Below are positions 8,971 through 17,361 of a stretch of DNA of 64,000 nt, one piece after another (positions within the stretch are counted from its first letter, which is position 1; each line of letters starts with the position of its first letter). The notes below the pieces were generated by a model, which saw only the letters and a program-made list of their open reading frames with translations, was not told the DNA's origin and ran no database searches. The stretch comes from Streptomyces tsukubensis (GTDB lineage: Bacteria > Actinomycetota > Actinomycetes > Streptomycetales > Streptomycetaceae). Location: NCBI RefSeq assembly GCF_009296025.1, contig NZ_CP045178.1:2728001-2792000 (forward strand), given 5' to 3'. Made by a program: the position numbers and the translations under genes.

Positions 8971-9768
8971 ATGCCGATACCGAGCCGTGCCGCCCTTGTC
9001 GACCATCTCCTCCACACGCGCATCTCGGGGGAGGTGGCCACACCGCGTGAGAACAACCTGTCCCACTACAGGAAGCTCGCCAACGGCGACCGCAACTTCT
9101 GGCTGGGGCTCGAACTCGGTGACCGATGGACCGACGAGCAGGACGTACTCGCCGTGATGGCCGAGCGGTGCGGGGTGATCGACGACCCCGAGTTCCGCTT
9201 CGGGCAGGACACCATCAACGTGGAACTGACAGTGGCGGGACTCGACCGGATGGCGGCCAGACTGCGCAAGGCCGTCGCGGGCGGTGAGCGGGTGCTGTTC
9301 GCGACCGGGCATCCCGGTGCGCTCCTCGATGTGCACCGGCGTACGGCCGGCGCGATGCGTGCCGCGGGCTGTGATGTCGTACGGATCCCGGGGGGCCTGA
9401 TCGCGGACGAGGGGTGTGTGGTGCAGTTCGCCGATGTCGCCGTCTTCGAACGCGGCGCCTCCCTGTGGCACACCCACTCCCCCGAACCCATGTCGGCCAT
9501 CCTCGACGGTCTGGAGCGCGCGGGTGAGGAGCCGCCCGCGCTGGTAGTGGCCGACCACGGATGGGCGGGGCGCGCGGGCCAGCGGGGTGTCGACGCCGTC
9601 GGCTACGCGGACTGCAACGACCCCGCCCTGTTCATCGGGGAGGCCGAGGGCACAGTGCAGGTGACGGTGGCGCTGGACGACCATGTCACCGATCCGCGGT
9701 TCTACGAGCCGATGACGGCCTACCTGCTGGACGCGGCGGGGCTTCCGGGGGCGGACTCGCTCCACTGA
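8971..9768 (+). CDS. Phosphatase-like conserved actinobacterial protein
   Basis: This is a 265-residue soluble protein of a family usually annotated as 'phosphatase' in streptomycetes. Visible features are RENNLSHYRKLANGD near residue 28, FATGHPGALLDVHRR around residue 112, and DHGWAGRAGQRGVDAVGYADCNDP near residue 190, followed by an acidic VTVALDDHV. The paired His/Asp motifs look like a metal or phosphate site, but I cannot assign a superfamily with certainty. ATG 8971 is chosen because conserved sequence starts at once; a nearby ATG at 8963 is out of frame. It is divergent from the broken epimerase and stands alone. Confidence 0.7.
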   Translation: MPIPSRAALVDHLLHTRISGEVATPRENNLSHYRKLANGDRNFWLGLELGDRWTDEQDVLAVMAERCGVIDDPEFRFGQDTINVELTVAGLDRMAARLRKAVAGGERVLFATGHPGALLDVHRRTAGAMRAAGCDVVRIPGGLIADEGCVVQFADVAVFERGASLWHTHSPEPMSAILDGLERAGEEPPALVVADHGWAGRAGQRGVDAVGYADCNDPALFIGEAEGTVQVTVALDDHVTDPRFYEPMTAYLLDAAGLPGADSLH

Positions 9769-10100
9769 GCAGATCGGGCGAGCTGGCCCCTGCTCGGGAG
9801 GCGGCGGTGCGCCACCGCCTCCCGAGGGACCGGCCGGGCTCCCCCATCCACGTGCGCCGGCGGTCTCGCCAGGACGTCTTTGCTGCCGCTGTCCACGCGG
9901 ATCAGGATCACGTCGACCCCCTGAACCTGTCATGACATACAGCCGGTCGTCTTGAAGAAAAACGCGGCCCCGGCCGACGCGAGCGAAACACCCGCGACGG
10001 CGGCGGCGGAATACCTGCGGCAATGACTCATTCCGGTAGGGACAGCGGTGGCACACGGGCGCAGCATGGAGACGGATGAGGCTGCCGGGGGGAGGACGCC
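9769..10100. other. Intergenic region with one weak minus-strand small ORF
   Basis: The 332-base gap contains a 33-codon minus-strand frame (10031-9930). It starts MSHCRRYSAAAV and contains a hydrophobic core (AGVSLASAGAAFFF) ending KTTGCMS. It has no convincing ribosome binding site. It could be a membrane microprotein or chance. The GGGGGGAGG before the AraC-type gene lies at the right end of the region. Confidence 0.35.
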
Positions 10101-11171
10101 GTGAGCGCACTGGAACGCGGACCGGCCGGACGCGGACGGTCCGGACTGGGACCGGCGGGACGCGGACAGGCCGGACGCGGACAGACCGGACTCGGGCCCG
10201 TGTGGGAACTGGTCCATGGGGTTCCTGACCGCCGCCTGCGACCGGGGGTGCGCGCCTACCGCGGCTACCGACTGGAGTTCGACCGGCCCAGAAGACGGCT
10301 TGAGGTGCCCACCGGAGCCGTGACCCTTGTTATCGGATTCGGCGCCCCCTTGTGGACGGCCGATCTCTCGGGTGGCCCGCGCCGCTCCCTCCACCCGGTC
10401 GCGAGGACCTCCGTACTCACCGGACTGCGCAGCCACGCGACCCTCGGCGAACACAGCGGCAGCGCCCACGGGGTCGAGGTCATTCTCGCCCCGTGGGCGG
10501 CCTACACCTGTTTCGGTGTGGCCATGGACCAGTGGGCGGAGCAACTCCTCCACCCGGGCGATCTCCTCGGTGTCCGCGTCGACGCGCTCACCGACGCGCT
10601 GTTGGCGCTCCCTGACTGGCCGCGCCGTTTCGAACTGCTCGACCGGACCCTCGCCCAGTGGGCGGGGGATGGGCCGCGCAGCTCGCCGCGGGTGGTCTGG
10701 GCGTGGCGCGAGCTGTGCCGTACGGCGGGCTCCATCGGGATCCGCCAGCTGGCCGGCGGGACGGGGTGGAGCACCCGCCAGTTCGAGCACCGCTTCCGCC
10801 AGCAGATCGGACTCGCGCCGAAGACCGCCGCGCGGGTCCTGCGGCTGCGCAGGGCGCTCTCGCTGCTGAGCCGCGGTCACTCGGGGGTGGACACCTCGCT
10901 GCGCTGCGGCTTCGCCGACCAGGCGCACCTGAGCCGGGAGGTGAAGCGCATGACGACCCTCAGCCCGAGCCGCCTCGTCGCCGTTCGCACCGGGGTGGCC
11001 AAGGCCCTGGTGCACGACAGGATCGAGGGCGAGATCACCAGCTTCCCGGCTCCGCCACGGCTGCATGGCCCGCCGGCTCCACCACGGCAGCACGGCTCAG
11101 TGGCCCCGGCACAGCGGCCCGGATTCCCGCTCCGCCGCGGCAGCCCCGCGCTCAGTCCTCCCACGGGCTGA
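10101..11171 (+). CDS. AraC-family transcriptional regulator
   Basis: The product is 356 residues. A sensor-like N-terminal domain (AYRGYRLEFDRPRRRLEVP, then VTLVIGFGAPL) is followed by a C-terminal AraC HTH: IRQLAGGTGWSTRQFEHRFR and then VDTSLRCGFADQAHLSREVK, close to the two AraC helices. GTG 10101 has GGAGG at 5 bases. The first 33 residues are a Gly/Arg repeat tail (RGRSGLGP, AGRGQAGRGQTG) not seen in the domain family, and GTG 10200 is an alternative start without it. The tail end overlaps the convergent cation-efflux gene by 20 bases. The target is unknown. Confidence 0.85.
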   Translation: MSALERGPAGRGRSGLGPAGRGQAGRGQTGLGPVWELVHGVPDRRLRPGVRAYRGYRLEFDRPRRRLEVPTGAVTLVIGFGAPLWTADLSGGPRRSLHPVARTSVLTGLRSHATLGEHSGSAHGVEVILAPWAAYTCFGVAMDQWAEQLLHPGDLLGVRVDALTDALLALPDWPRRFELLDRTLAQWAGDGPRSSPRVVWAWRELCRTAGSIGIRQLAGGTGWSTRQFEHRFRQQIGLAPKTAARVLRLRRALSLLSRGHSGVDTSLRCGFADQAHLSREVKRMTTLSPSRLVAVRTGVAKALVHDRIEGEITSFPAPPRLHGPPAPPRQHGSVAPAQRPGFPLRRGSPALSPPTG

Positions 11172-12174
11172 GCCCCGCGCGCCTGCGCTGTCCGCCGCCG
11201 GGGGTCGGGTCCAGGTAGACGCGCCTGATCTGCGGGAAGAGTTCACGCAGGCGGTTCTCCGCCTGTTCGCAGGCCCACTCGATCTGGGCGGCGGACGAGG
11301 CGTCCCGGAAGTCGACCTTGGCCGCGACCAGCGACTCGCCGGGGCCCTGGACGAGGGTGACGAGGTCGAGTACGGCGTCGACGTGCGGGAGGGCGAGCAG
11401 TTCCGCGCGGATCTGCTCGCGGGTCCTTCGGGGCAGCGGGCGTCCTACGAGGAGTTCCGCGTTGCTGCGGCCCAGCACCCAGGCGACCACGACGAGCAGC
11501 AGGCCGATCAGGATCGAGGCGACACCGTCGTAGGCACCCTCGCCGGTGAGCTGGGCGCAGAGCAGGCCGGCCGCCGCGAGCACCAGCCCGGCGAGGGCGG
11601 CGGAGTCCTCCATCACCACGGCCTTGACGGTGGTGTCGGGGGTCCAGCGCATGTAGCGCAGGAAAGGGGTGCGTGAGCGGGCGGCCTCGCCGTGCATCTG
11701 CTTGACGCCGGTCCGCAGCGAGTAGCCCTCCAGCAGGAAGGCGAGGCCCAGGACGATGTACGAGATGACGGGGTTGCCCAGTTCCTCACCTCGGATGAGC
11801 GTGTGGACGCCGTCGTACACCGAGAAGACGGCGCCGCCCACGAACGTGGCGACGGAGGCGAGCATGGCCCAGACGTACCGTTCGGGGCCGTAGCCGAGCG
11901 GGTGGTCCTCGTCGGCGGGCTTGGCGCTGCGTTTGAGGGCGATGAGTAGCAGTACCTCGGTGACGGTGTCGGCCACCGAGTGGGCCGCCTCGGAGAGCAT
12001 CGCGCTGGAGCCGCTGATGAGGCCCGCGATCAGTTTCGCCACGGCGATACCGAGGTTGGCCCCGGCGGCCACCAGGACGGTGAAGGTGGACTCACCGGGC
12101 CCACCGGACCCACCGGGCGCTCCCGGCTCGCCGCCCGTCCTCGCGCGTTCCGTACCCGCCGCTTCTGCGCCCAT
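11152..12174 (-). CDS. Cation diffusion facilitator family transporter
   Basis: This is a 340-residue CDF protein with transmembrane segments beginning FTVLVAAGANLGIAVAKL. It has the signature SGSSAMLSEAAHSVADTVTE, with the metal-ligand HxxxD pair, and the second site near VVMEDSAALAG. A cytoplasmic C-terminal domain contains LPHVDAVLDLVTL. It should export Zn2+, Fe2+ or similar divalent ions by proton antiport. ATG 12174 is preferred over an in-frame GC-rich extension to 12258 because conserved sequence begins shortly after it. It is convergent with the AraC-type gene. Confidence 0.88.
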   Translation of the reverse strand: MGAEAAGTERARTGGEPGAPGGSGGPGESTFTVLVAAGANLGIAVAKLIAGLISGSSAMLSEAAHSVADTVTEVLLLIALKRSAKPADEDHPLGYGPERYVWAMLASVATFVGGAVFSVYDGVHTLIRGEELGNPVISYIVLGLAFLLEGYSLRTGVKQMHGEAARSRTPFLRYMRWTPDTTVKAVVMEDSAALAGLVLAAAGLLCAQLTGEGAYDGVASILIGLLLVVVAWVLGRSNAELLVGRPLPRRTREQIRAELLALPHVDAVLDLVTLVQGPGESLVAAKVDFRDASSAAQIEWACEQAENRLRELFPQIRRVYLDPTPGGGQRRRAGLSPWED

Positions 12175-12359
12175 ATTGCCGCAGTATGCCCGAATACTTA
12201 CGAGCGAGCCCGCGCACACGGACGCGGACGCGGGCACAGGCACGGACACGCACACCACCCGCGGCTATCAGGCCCCGCAGGCCCCGCACCAAGGGCGCTG
12301 ACACGCACGCGGGACCCACACCAAGGGGCGCACGCGCGCGAGCCTCGCGCGACCCGGCG

Positions 12360-13241
12360 TCACGCGCGCGGGACCCGCACCACGCCTTCCTGGATGACCG
12401 TGATGGCGAGGGCCCCGTCCTGGGTGTAGATCCTGGCCTGGCCGAGTCCCCGGCCGCCCGAGGCCGAGGGCGACTCCTGGTCGTAGAGCAGCCACTCGTC
12501 GGCGCGGAAGGGCCGGTGGAACCACATGGCGTGGTCCAGGCTGGCGCCGACGACATCGCCCACGACCCAGCCGCCGCGCCCGTGGGCGAGCAGCACGGAG
12601 TCGAGGAGTGTCATGTCGGAGACGTAGGTGGCGAGGCAGACGTGCAGGAGCTGCGGGGAGTCGTGGCCGAGCTTGCCGTTGGTGCGGAACCACACCTGGG
12701 AGCGGGGCTCGCGCGGCCGGCCCGCCGTGGCGTAGGGCGGGGCGTCGACGTAGCGCAGGTCGACGGCTTCCCTGGCCTCCATGAGCTTGCGGACGATCTC
12801 GGGCGAGCCGATGACCTGCTCGTAGCGCGGCAGCAGTTCCTCGGCGGTGGGCAGCGAGTCGGGGTCGGGCGCGGGGGGCATGGGGGCCTGGTGGTCAAGA
12901 CCCTCCTCGTACGTCTGGAAGGACGCCGAGAGGTGGAAGATCGGCTGCCCGTGCTGGATGGCGACGACCCGCCTGGTGGTGAAGGAGCGGCCGTCGCGGA
13001 TGCGGTCGACGGTGTAGACGATCGGTGCCCCGGGGTCGCCCGCCACCAGGAAGTACGCGTGCAGCGAGTGCGCGTGCCTGTCGGCGGGGACGGTCCTGCC
13101 CGCGGCGACCAGCGCCTGTGCGGCGACCTGGCCGCCGAAGACACGTGGGACGAGGGCGGGCCTGGACAGTCCCCGGAAGATGTCCTCCTCGATCTGTTCG
13201 AGGTCGAGCAGATCGAGGAGTCCTTCAAGTGCGTCGGTCAC
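12360..13241 (-). CDS. tesB: Acyl-CoA thioesterase II (TesB-like)
   Basis: This 293-residue double hot-dog thioesterase hydrolyses acyl-CoA to the free acid and CoA. The N-terminal hot-dog has RVFGGQVAAQALVAA and HSLHAYFLVAGDP. The C-terminal hot-dog has LLDSVLLAHGRG and ASLDHAMWFHRPFRADEW, with the conserved catalytic Asp in the LDHAMWFH context. GTG 13241 lies 5 bases beyond the stop of the upstream acyl-CoA dehydrogenase, so the two are very likely co-transcribed. The visible length and motifs are normal for the family. Confidence 0.92.
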   Translation of the reverse strand: MTDALEGLLDLLDLEQIEEDIFRGLSRPALVPRVFGGQVAAQALVAAGRTVPADRHAHSLHAYFLVAGDPGAPIVYTVDRIRDGRSFTTRRVVAIQHGQPIFHLSASFQTYEEGLDHQAPMPPAPDPDSLPTAEELLPRYEQVIGSPEIVRKLMEAREAVDLRYVDAPPYATAGRPREPRSQVWFRTNGKLGHDSPQLLHVCLATYVSDMTLLDSVLLAHGRGGWVVGDVVGASLDHAMWFHRPFRADEWLLYDQESPSASGGRGLGQARIYTQDGALAITVIQEGVVRVPRA

Positions 13242-13246
13242 AGAGT

Positions 13247-14413
13247 TCAGAGTCCCATGTCCTTGGCGATAATCATCTTCATGACCTCGCTGGTCCCGCC
13301 GTAGATGCGGTTGACACGGTTGTCCGCGTACAGGCGGGCGATGGGGTATTCGTTCATGTAGCCGTAGCCGCCGTGGAGCTGCAGGCACTTGTCGATGACG
13401 CGGTGGGCGACCTCGGTGGTGAAGAGTTTGGCGCTCGCGGCCTCGGCCGCGCTCAGCTCGCCGAGGTCATGGGCCTCCAGCGCCTGGTCCACGACCGCGC
13501 GGGCCGCGTCCACCTCGGCCTTGCAGGCGGCCAGTTCGAACTTGGTGTTCTGGAACGAGGCGACGGTCTTGCCGAAGACGGTGCGGTCCTGCACGTAGGC
13601 CTGGGCGAACCGGACGGCCGCCGCGGCCTGCGCGTAGGCGCCGACCGCGATGCCGAGCCGCTCCTGCGGGAGGTTCTGGCCGAGGTAGGAGAAGCCCTTG
13701 TTCTCCTCGCCGAGCAGGTCATCGACGGGGACCTTGATGTCGGTGAACGACAGTTCCGCCGTGTCCGAGGTCTTCAGCCCCATCTTGTCGAGCTTGCGGC
13801 CGACGGCGTAGCCCTCGCTCTTCGTGTCGACGACGAAGAGGGAGATGCCGAAGCGGCGGTCCTCGGGTGTCGGGGCCGCGGTCCGTGCGCAGACGATGAC
13901 CCGGTCGGCGTGGACACCGCCGGTGATGAAGGTCTTGGCGCCGTTGAGGACGTAGTGGGAGCCGTCTTCGGAGAGCTTGGCCGTGGTCTTCATGCCCGCC
14001 AGGTCGGAGCCGGTACCGGGCTCGGTCATGGCGATGGCGAACATCGACCTGCCGCTGACGAAGTCGGGAAGCCAGCGCTTCTTCTGCTCGTCGGTGGCGT
14101 AGGCCTTCAGATACGGGAGGCAGAGCGCGACATGCACGCCGGAGCCGCCGAAGGAGATGCCCGCGCGGGCGGTCTCCTCGCTCATGACGGCCTGGAACTT
14201 GAAGGACTCCTCGCCGGCGCCACCGAACTCCTCGGGCACCTCGATACCGAAGACTCCCAGCTCACCGAGTTTGTAGTAGAAGTCGCGAGGCACCAGGCCC
14301 GCCGCGTTCCACTCCTCGTAGACGGGAACGACCTCGGCCTCGATGAAGGCCCTGATCGTCTCCCGGAACGCCTCGTGGTCCTCGTTGAAAACGGTACGGC
14401 GCACTGACGCCAC
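13247..14413 (-). CDS. Acyl-CoA dehydrogenase (long-chain/isovaleryl type by active-site position)
   Basis: This is a 388-residue FAD-dependent acyl-CoA dehydrogenase. It has AMTEPGTGSDLAG (flavin/substrate loop) and LHGGYGYMNEYPIARLYADNR near the C-terminus. The MCAD-type catalytic Glu position (YEGT) reads YGGT here. Instead Glu251 sits in LPQERLGIA, the location of the base in isovaleryl-CoA and long-chain dehydrogenases, so the enzyme is probably active with that architecture. It is followed at once by tesB, and an imperfect palindrome lies upstream at 14497-14510. In the syntenic S. coelicolor region a fadE-like gene occupies this place. Confidence 0.92.
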   Translation of the reverse strand: MASVRRTVFNEDHEAFRETIRAFIEAEVVPVYEEWNAAGLVPRDFYYKLGELGVFGIEVPEEFGGAGEESFKFQAVMSEETARAGISFGGSGVHVALCLPYLKAYATDEQKKRWLPDFVSGRSMFAIAMTEPGTGSDLAGMKTTAKLSEDGSHYVLNGAKTFITGGVHADRVIVCARTAAPTPEDRRFGISLFVVDTKSEGYAVGRKLDKMGLKTSDTAELSFTDIKVPVDDLLGEENKGFSYLGQNLPQERLGIAVGAYAQAAAAVRFAQAYVQDRTVFGKTVASFQNTKFELAACKAEVDAARAVVDQALEAHDLGELSAAEAASAKLFTTEVAHRVIDKCLQLHGGYGYMNEYPIARLYADNRVNRIYGGTSEVMKMIIAKDMGL

Positions 14414-14496
14414 CCTCCTTCGCGGCTGCGGCGGGGCAGCCGCCGCTTCCGCCTGCGGTTGTGTGCGCGGCTCGCCGGTACGCTCCCGTACGCTGG

Positions 14497-14510
14497 CTAA
14501 GCGCTCGCTC
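14497..14510. promoter_or_regulatory. Candidate TetR-type operator upstream of the acyl-CoA dehydrogenase
   Basis: TAAGCGCTCGCTCA matches its own reverse complement at 10 of 14 positions and lies 84 bases before the dehydrogenase start, in the expected promoter zone. Operators of lipid and acyl-CoA TetR regulators often have this TAAGCN/NGCTTA form. Assignment to the nearby TetR protein is inference, since its presumed own sites (15662-15706) have a different core. Confidence 0.45.
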
Positions 14511-14622
14511 AGTACGAAGTTACCCGGCCGTCACTTGGCTGTCCAGAGCGCCGGGGCGGCGTGAGCCAGCGCACGGCGGGCGACACTTCGACGCCTGGCG
14601 CGGGCCGAGCGGAGGGCGTTCG

Positions 14623-14904
14623 TCAGACGCCGCAGGAGGACTCGCCGCCCCTGCGGCGCTGGGCGAAGGTCGAGGTGAAGTAGGCGGACATGTCCTCCTC
14701 CTCGTCCACCCCCTCCTCTCCGTCCAGGGGTCCGGCGGGGCTCGGAGCCGACTCGGCCGGAGGACCGGAGAAGAGGTCCCCGACGGGAACGAACGCCTGC
14801 TTGGCGGCGTGCCGCCCAGGCGTATCGTCGGCCCGCTCGGCGTCGCCCGCCGCCTCCCGTGCGCCCGCCTGCTCCCGCATGCCCGGCTGCTCTGCTGCGC
14901 TCAT
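14623..14904 (-). CDS. Small acidic hypothetical protein
   Basis: This is a 93-residue protein with no recognised domain. ATG 14904 has GGAGG 9 bases upstream, which decides it over an in-frame ATG at 14928. The sequence is Ala/Glu-rich at first and then reads QAFVPVGDLFSGPP. An acidic patch (EEGVDEEEDM) follows, and it ends YFTSTFAQRRRGGESSCGV. It lies alone between the acyl-CoA dehydrogenase and the TetR gene, all leftward. The acidic stretch and lack of hydrophobic segments suggest a soluble, partly disordered protein. Confidence 0.65.
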   Translation of the reverse strand: MSAAEQPGMREQAGAREAAGDAERADDTPGRHAAKQAFVPVGDLFSGPPAESAPSPAGPLDGEEGVDEEEDMSAYFTSTFAQRRRGGESSCGV

Positions 14905-14945
14905 CGGACGGTCCTCCCGTGTGTACACCGCGACCGGCGAAAACC

Positions 14946-15638
14946 TTACGCCCGCCCGGCCTCGCCCACGGCCTCCCCCGCCGTCCCCTCGACCGCTTCC
15001 CCTGCCGTCCCCCCAGCCGTCTCCCCCGCGGCGCGGAACGCGCCGCGCGCCAGCCTGTGGAGCAGTTCGGCCATCGCCTCACGGCCGGTGGCGTCCACCG
15101 CCGACTGGTGCGGAGTGGAGTTGAGCAGGCCGAAGACGGCGTGCACCGTCGCGCGGGCCTGCGCCTCGGCGAGGGCCGGGGCGACCTTCCTCACGGCCTC
15201 GACCCACAGCTCCACGTACTGGCGCTGCAACTGGCGGACCAGCTTGCGGTCGGACTCGCGCAGCCGGTCCAGCTCGCGGTCGTGCAGCACGATCAGCGAG
15301 CGGTCGTCGAGCGCGAAGTCGATGTGCCCCTCGATGAGGGAGTCGAGCAGCCTCCGCGGCGGCCCTTCGGCCTCCTTGACCCGCCGCTTGCCGCCGGACA
15401 GCAGCCGCTGGCTGATGCCCACGAGCAGCTCCGCGAGCATCGCGTCCTTTCCCGCGAAGTGGCGGTAGAGACCGGGGCCGCTGATCCCGACGGCGGCACC
15501 TATCTCATCCACCCCCACGCCGTGGAAACCGCGCTCCGCGAAGAGGCGCGCGGCCTGCTGGAGGATCTGCTCACGACGGGTGAGTGCTTCTTCGCGCGTG
15601 CGCGCCGTCGGGGCGGCCTTCGCTGAACCGGTGCTCAT
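14946..15638 (-). CDS. TetR/AcrR-family regulator, probable repressor of the leucine catabolic operon
   Basis: This 230-residue regulator has an N-terminal HTH reading RREQILQQAARLFAERGFHG and then VDEIGAAVGISGPGLYRHF, a textbook TetR DNA-binding domain. A long helical ligand domain follows. The C-terminus ends in GTAGEAVE-like repeats. It is divergent from the methylcrotonyl-CoA carboxylase operon across 99 bases that hold two GTTA-type inverted repeats, so autoregulation plus control of that operon by an acyl-CoA ligand is the simplest reading. The ligand itself is not shown by the sequence. Confidence 0.9.
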   Translation of the reverse strand: MSTGSAKAAPTARTREEALTRREQILQQAARLFAERGFHGVGVDEIGAAVGISGPGLYRHFAGKDAMLAELLVGISQRLLSGGKRRVKEAEGPPRRLLDSLIEGHIDFALDDRSLIVLHDRELDRLRESDRKLVRQLQRQYVELWVEAVRKVAPALAEAQARATVHAVFGLLNSTPHQSAVDATGREAMAELLHRLARGAFRAAGETAGGTAGEAVEGTAGEAVGEAGRA

Positions 15639-15661
15639 GAGAATTCATTCTAGACAACGCC

Positions 15662-15706
15662 GTTAGCGGTCGTTAACCTGAGCGGGAGATGTTAACGCTC
15701 ACTAAC
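15662..15706. promoter_or_regulatory. Paired operators between tetR and the leucine operon
   Basis: GTTAGCGGTCGTTAAC (15662-15677) and GTTAACGCTCACTAAC (15691-15706) are two imperfect inverted repeats with matching GTTA...TAAC ends, centred 29 bases apart. Their position between divergent genes, just before the carboxylase start, fits cooperative binding of TetR dimers. Base-level evidence is direct; the assignment to this TetR protein is inference. Confidence 0.75.
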
Positions 15707-15737
15707 AGCCGGTGACCGGCGGAGGGGGCTCGACCGC

Positions 15738-17354
15738 ATGTCGCAGGCACCGGTGCTGACCAGTACCGCCGACCCGTCGTCCGAGGTCTGGCGGACCAAT
15801 GAGGCGGCGCATCTCGCGCTCGCGGGCGAATTGCACGACCGGCTCGCCGCCGCACGGCTGGGCGGGGGTGAACGGTCGAGGGCCCGTCACGTGGCGCGCG
15901 GCAAGCTGCTGCCGCGCGACCGGGTGGACGCCCTGCTCGACCCCGGCTCCCCCTTCCTCGAACTGGCCCCGCTGGCCGCCGAGGGGATGTACGGAGGGGC
16001 CGCGCCGGCGGCGGGCGTGATCGCGGGGATCGGGAGGGTCAGCGGCCGACTGTGCGTGATCGTCGCCAATGACGCCACCGTCAAGGGCGGCACGTACTAC
16101 CCGATGACGGTGAAGAAGCATCTGCGGGCCCAGGAGGTGGCCCTGGAGAATCGGCTGCCGTGTCTGTATCTGGTCGACTCGGGCGGGGCCTTCCTGCCCA
16201 TGCAGGACGAGGTCTTCCCCGACCGCGACCACTTCGGACGGATCTTCTACAACCAGGCGCGGATGTCGGGCGCGGGCATCCCGCAGATCGCCGCCGTGCT
16301 CGGTTCCTGCACGGCGGGCGGCGCCTACGTACCGGCGATGAGCGACGAGGCGGTGATCGTGCGCGGCCAGGGCACGATCTTCCTGGGCGGCCCGCCGCTG
16401 GTGAAGGCCGCGACCGGCGAGGTCGTCACCGCGGAGGAGCTGGGCGGCGGCGAGGTCCACTCCAGGGTCTCCGGGGTCACCGACCACCTCGCCGAGGACG
16501 ACGCGCACGCCCTGCGGATCGTCCGCGACATCGTGGCCACGCTCCCTGAACGCGGGCCGCTCCCGTGGACGGTGCGTGCCCCGGAGGAACCCAAGGCCGA
16601 CCCGTACGGGCTGTACGGGGCGGTGCCCGCGGATTCCAGGACCCCCTACGACGTGCGCGAGGTCATCGCCAGGCTCGTCGACGGCTCCCGCTTCCACGAG
16701 TTCAAGTCGGAGTACGGCACGACGCTGGTGACCGGGTTCGCCCACCTCCACGGGCATCCGGTGGGGATCGTCGCCAACAACGGCATCCTGTTCTCGGAGT
16801 CGGCGCAGAAGGGCGCGCACTTCATCGAATTGTGCGACCAGCGTGGTATCCCCCTGGTCTTCCTCCAGAACATCTCCGGCTTCATGGTCGGCCGGGACTA
16901 CGAGGCGGGCGGCATCGCCAAGCACGGCGCCAAGATGGTGACGGCGGTGGCTTGTGCGCGGGTCCCGAAGCTGACGGTGGTCATCGGCGGATCGTACGGA
17001 GCGGGGAACTACTCGATGTGCGGCCGGGCGTACAGCCCGCGTTTCCTGTGGATGTGGCCCAACGCGAAGATCTCGGTGATGGGCGGCGAGCAGGCCGCGT
17101 CGGTCCTCGCGACCGTCAAGCGCGACCAGCTCGAAGCGCGTGGCGAGGAGTGGTCGGCCGAGGACGAGGAGACCTTCAGGGCTCCGGTCCGCGCCCAGTA
17201 CGAGGAGCAGGGCAACGCCTATTACGCGACCGCGCGCCTCTGGGACGACGGCGTGATCGACCCGCTCCAGACCCGCCGGGTGCTGGGTCTTGCCCTGACC
17301 GCCTGCGCGGGCGCCCCCTTGGGGGAACCGGGCTACGGCGTCTTCCGGATGTGA
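15738..17354 (+). CDS. liuB: 3-Methylcrotonyl-CoA carboxylase, beta (carboxyltransferase) subunit
   Basis: This 538-residue biotin-dependent carboxyltransferase transfers CO2 from carboxybiotin to methylcrotonyl-CoA in leucine breakdown. The N-terminal domain has [18 protein letters not shown] and [20 protein letters not shown], then [15 protein letters not shown]. The C-terminal domain has [18 protein letters not shown] and [16 protein letters not shown]. These motifs separate the methylcrotonyl type from propionyl-type AccB/PccB proteins. GGAGGGGG lies before ATG 15738. It is the first gene of a tight four-gene operon with the alpha subunit, HMG-CoA lyase and AcdH. S. coelicolor calls the syntenic gene accD1 (recalled). 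Confidence 0.93.
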   Translation: MSQAPVLTSTADPSSEVWRTNEAAHLALAGELHDRLAAARLGGGERSRARHVARGKLLPRDRVDALLDPGSPFLELAPLAAEGMYGGAAPAAGVIAGIGRVSGRLCVIVANDATVKGGTYYPMTVKKHLRAQEVALENRLPCLYLVDSGGAFLPMQDEVFPDRDHFGRIFYNQARMSGAGIPQIAAVLGSCTAGGAYVPAMSDEAVIVRGQGTIFLGGPPLVKAATGEVVTAEELGGGEVHSRVSGVTDHLAEDDAHALRIVRDIVATLPERGPLPWTVRAPEEPKADPYGLYGAVPADSRTPYDVREVIARLVDGSRFHEFKSEYGTTLVTGFAHLHGHPVGIVANNGILFSESAQKGAHFIELCDQRGIPLVFLQNISGFMVGRDYEAGGIAKHGAKMVTAVACARVPKLTVVIGGSYGAGNYSMCGRAYSPRFLWMWPNAKISVMGGEQAASVLATVKRDQLEARGEEWSAEDEETFRAPVRAQYEEQGNAYYATARLWDDGVIDPLQTRRVLGLALTACAGAPLGEPGYGVFRM

Positions 17355-17361
17355 GGATCTG

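Noticed and set aside
9930..10031. 33-residue hydrophobic peptide as a RiPP precursor
   Set aside because: There is no leader/core organisation, no modification gene nearby and no ribosome binding site. It is kept only as a weak small ORF.
12168..12180. GCAATATGGG before the cation-efflux gene, resembling the MITE end
   Set aside because: Only 10 bases match, with no second inverted copy or target duplication. Chance or a promoter word is more likely.
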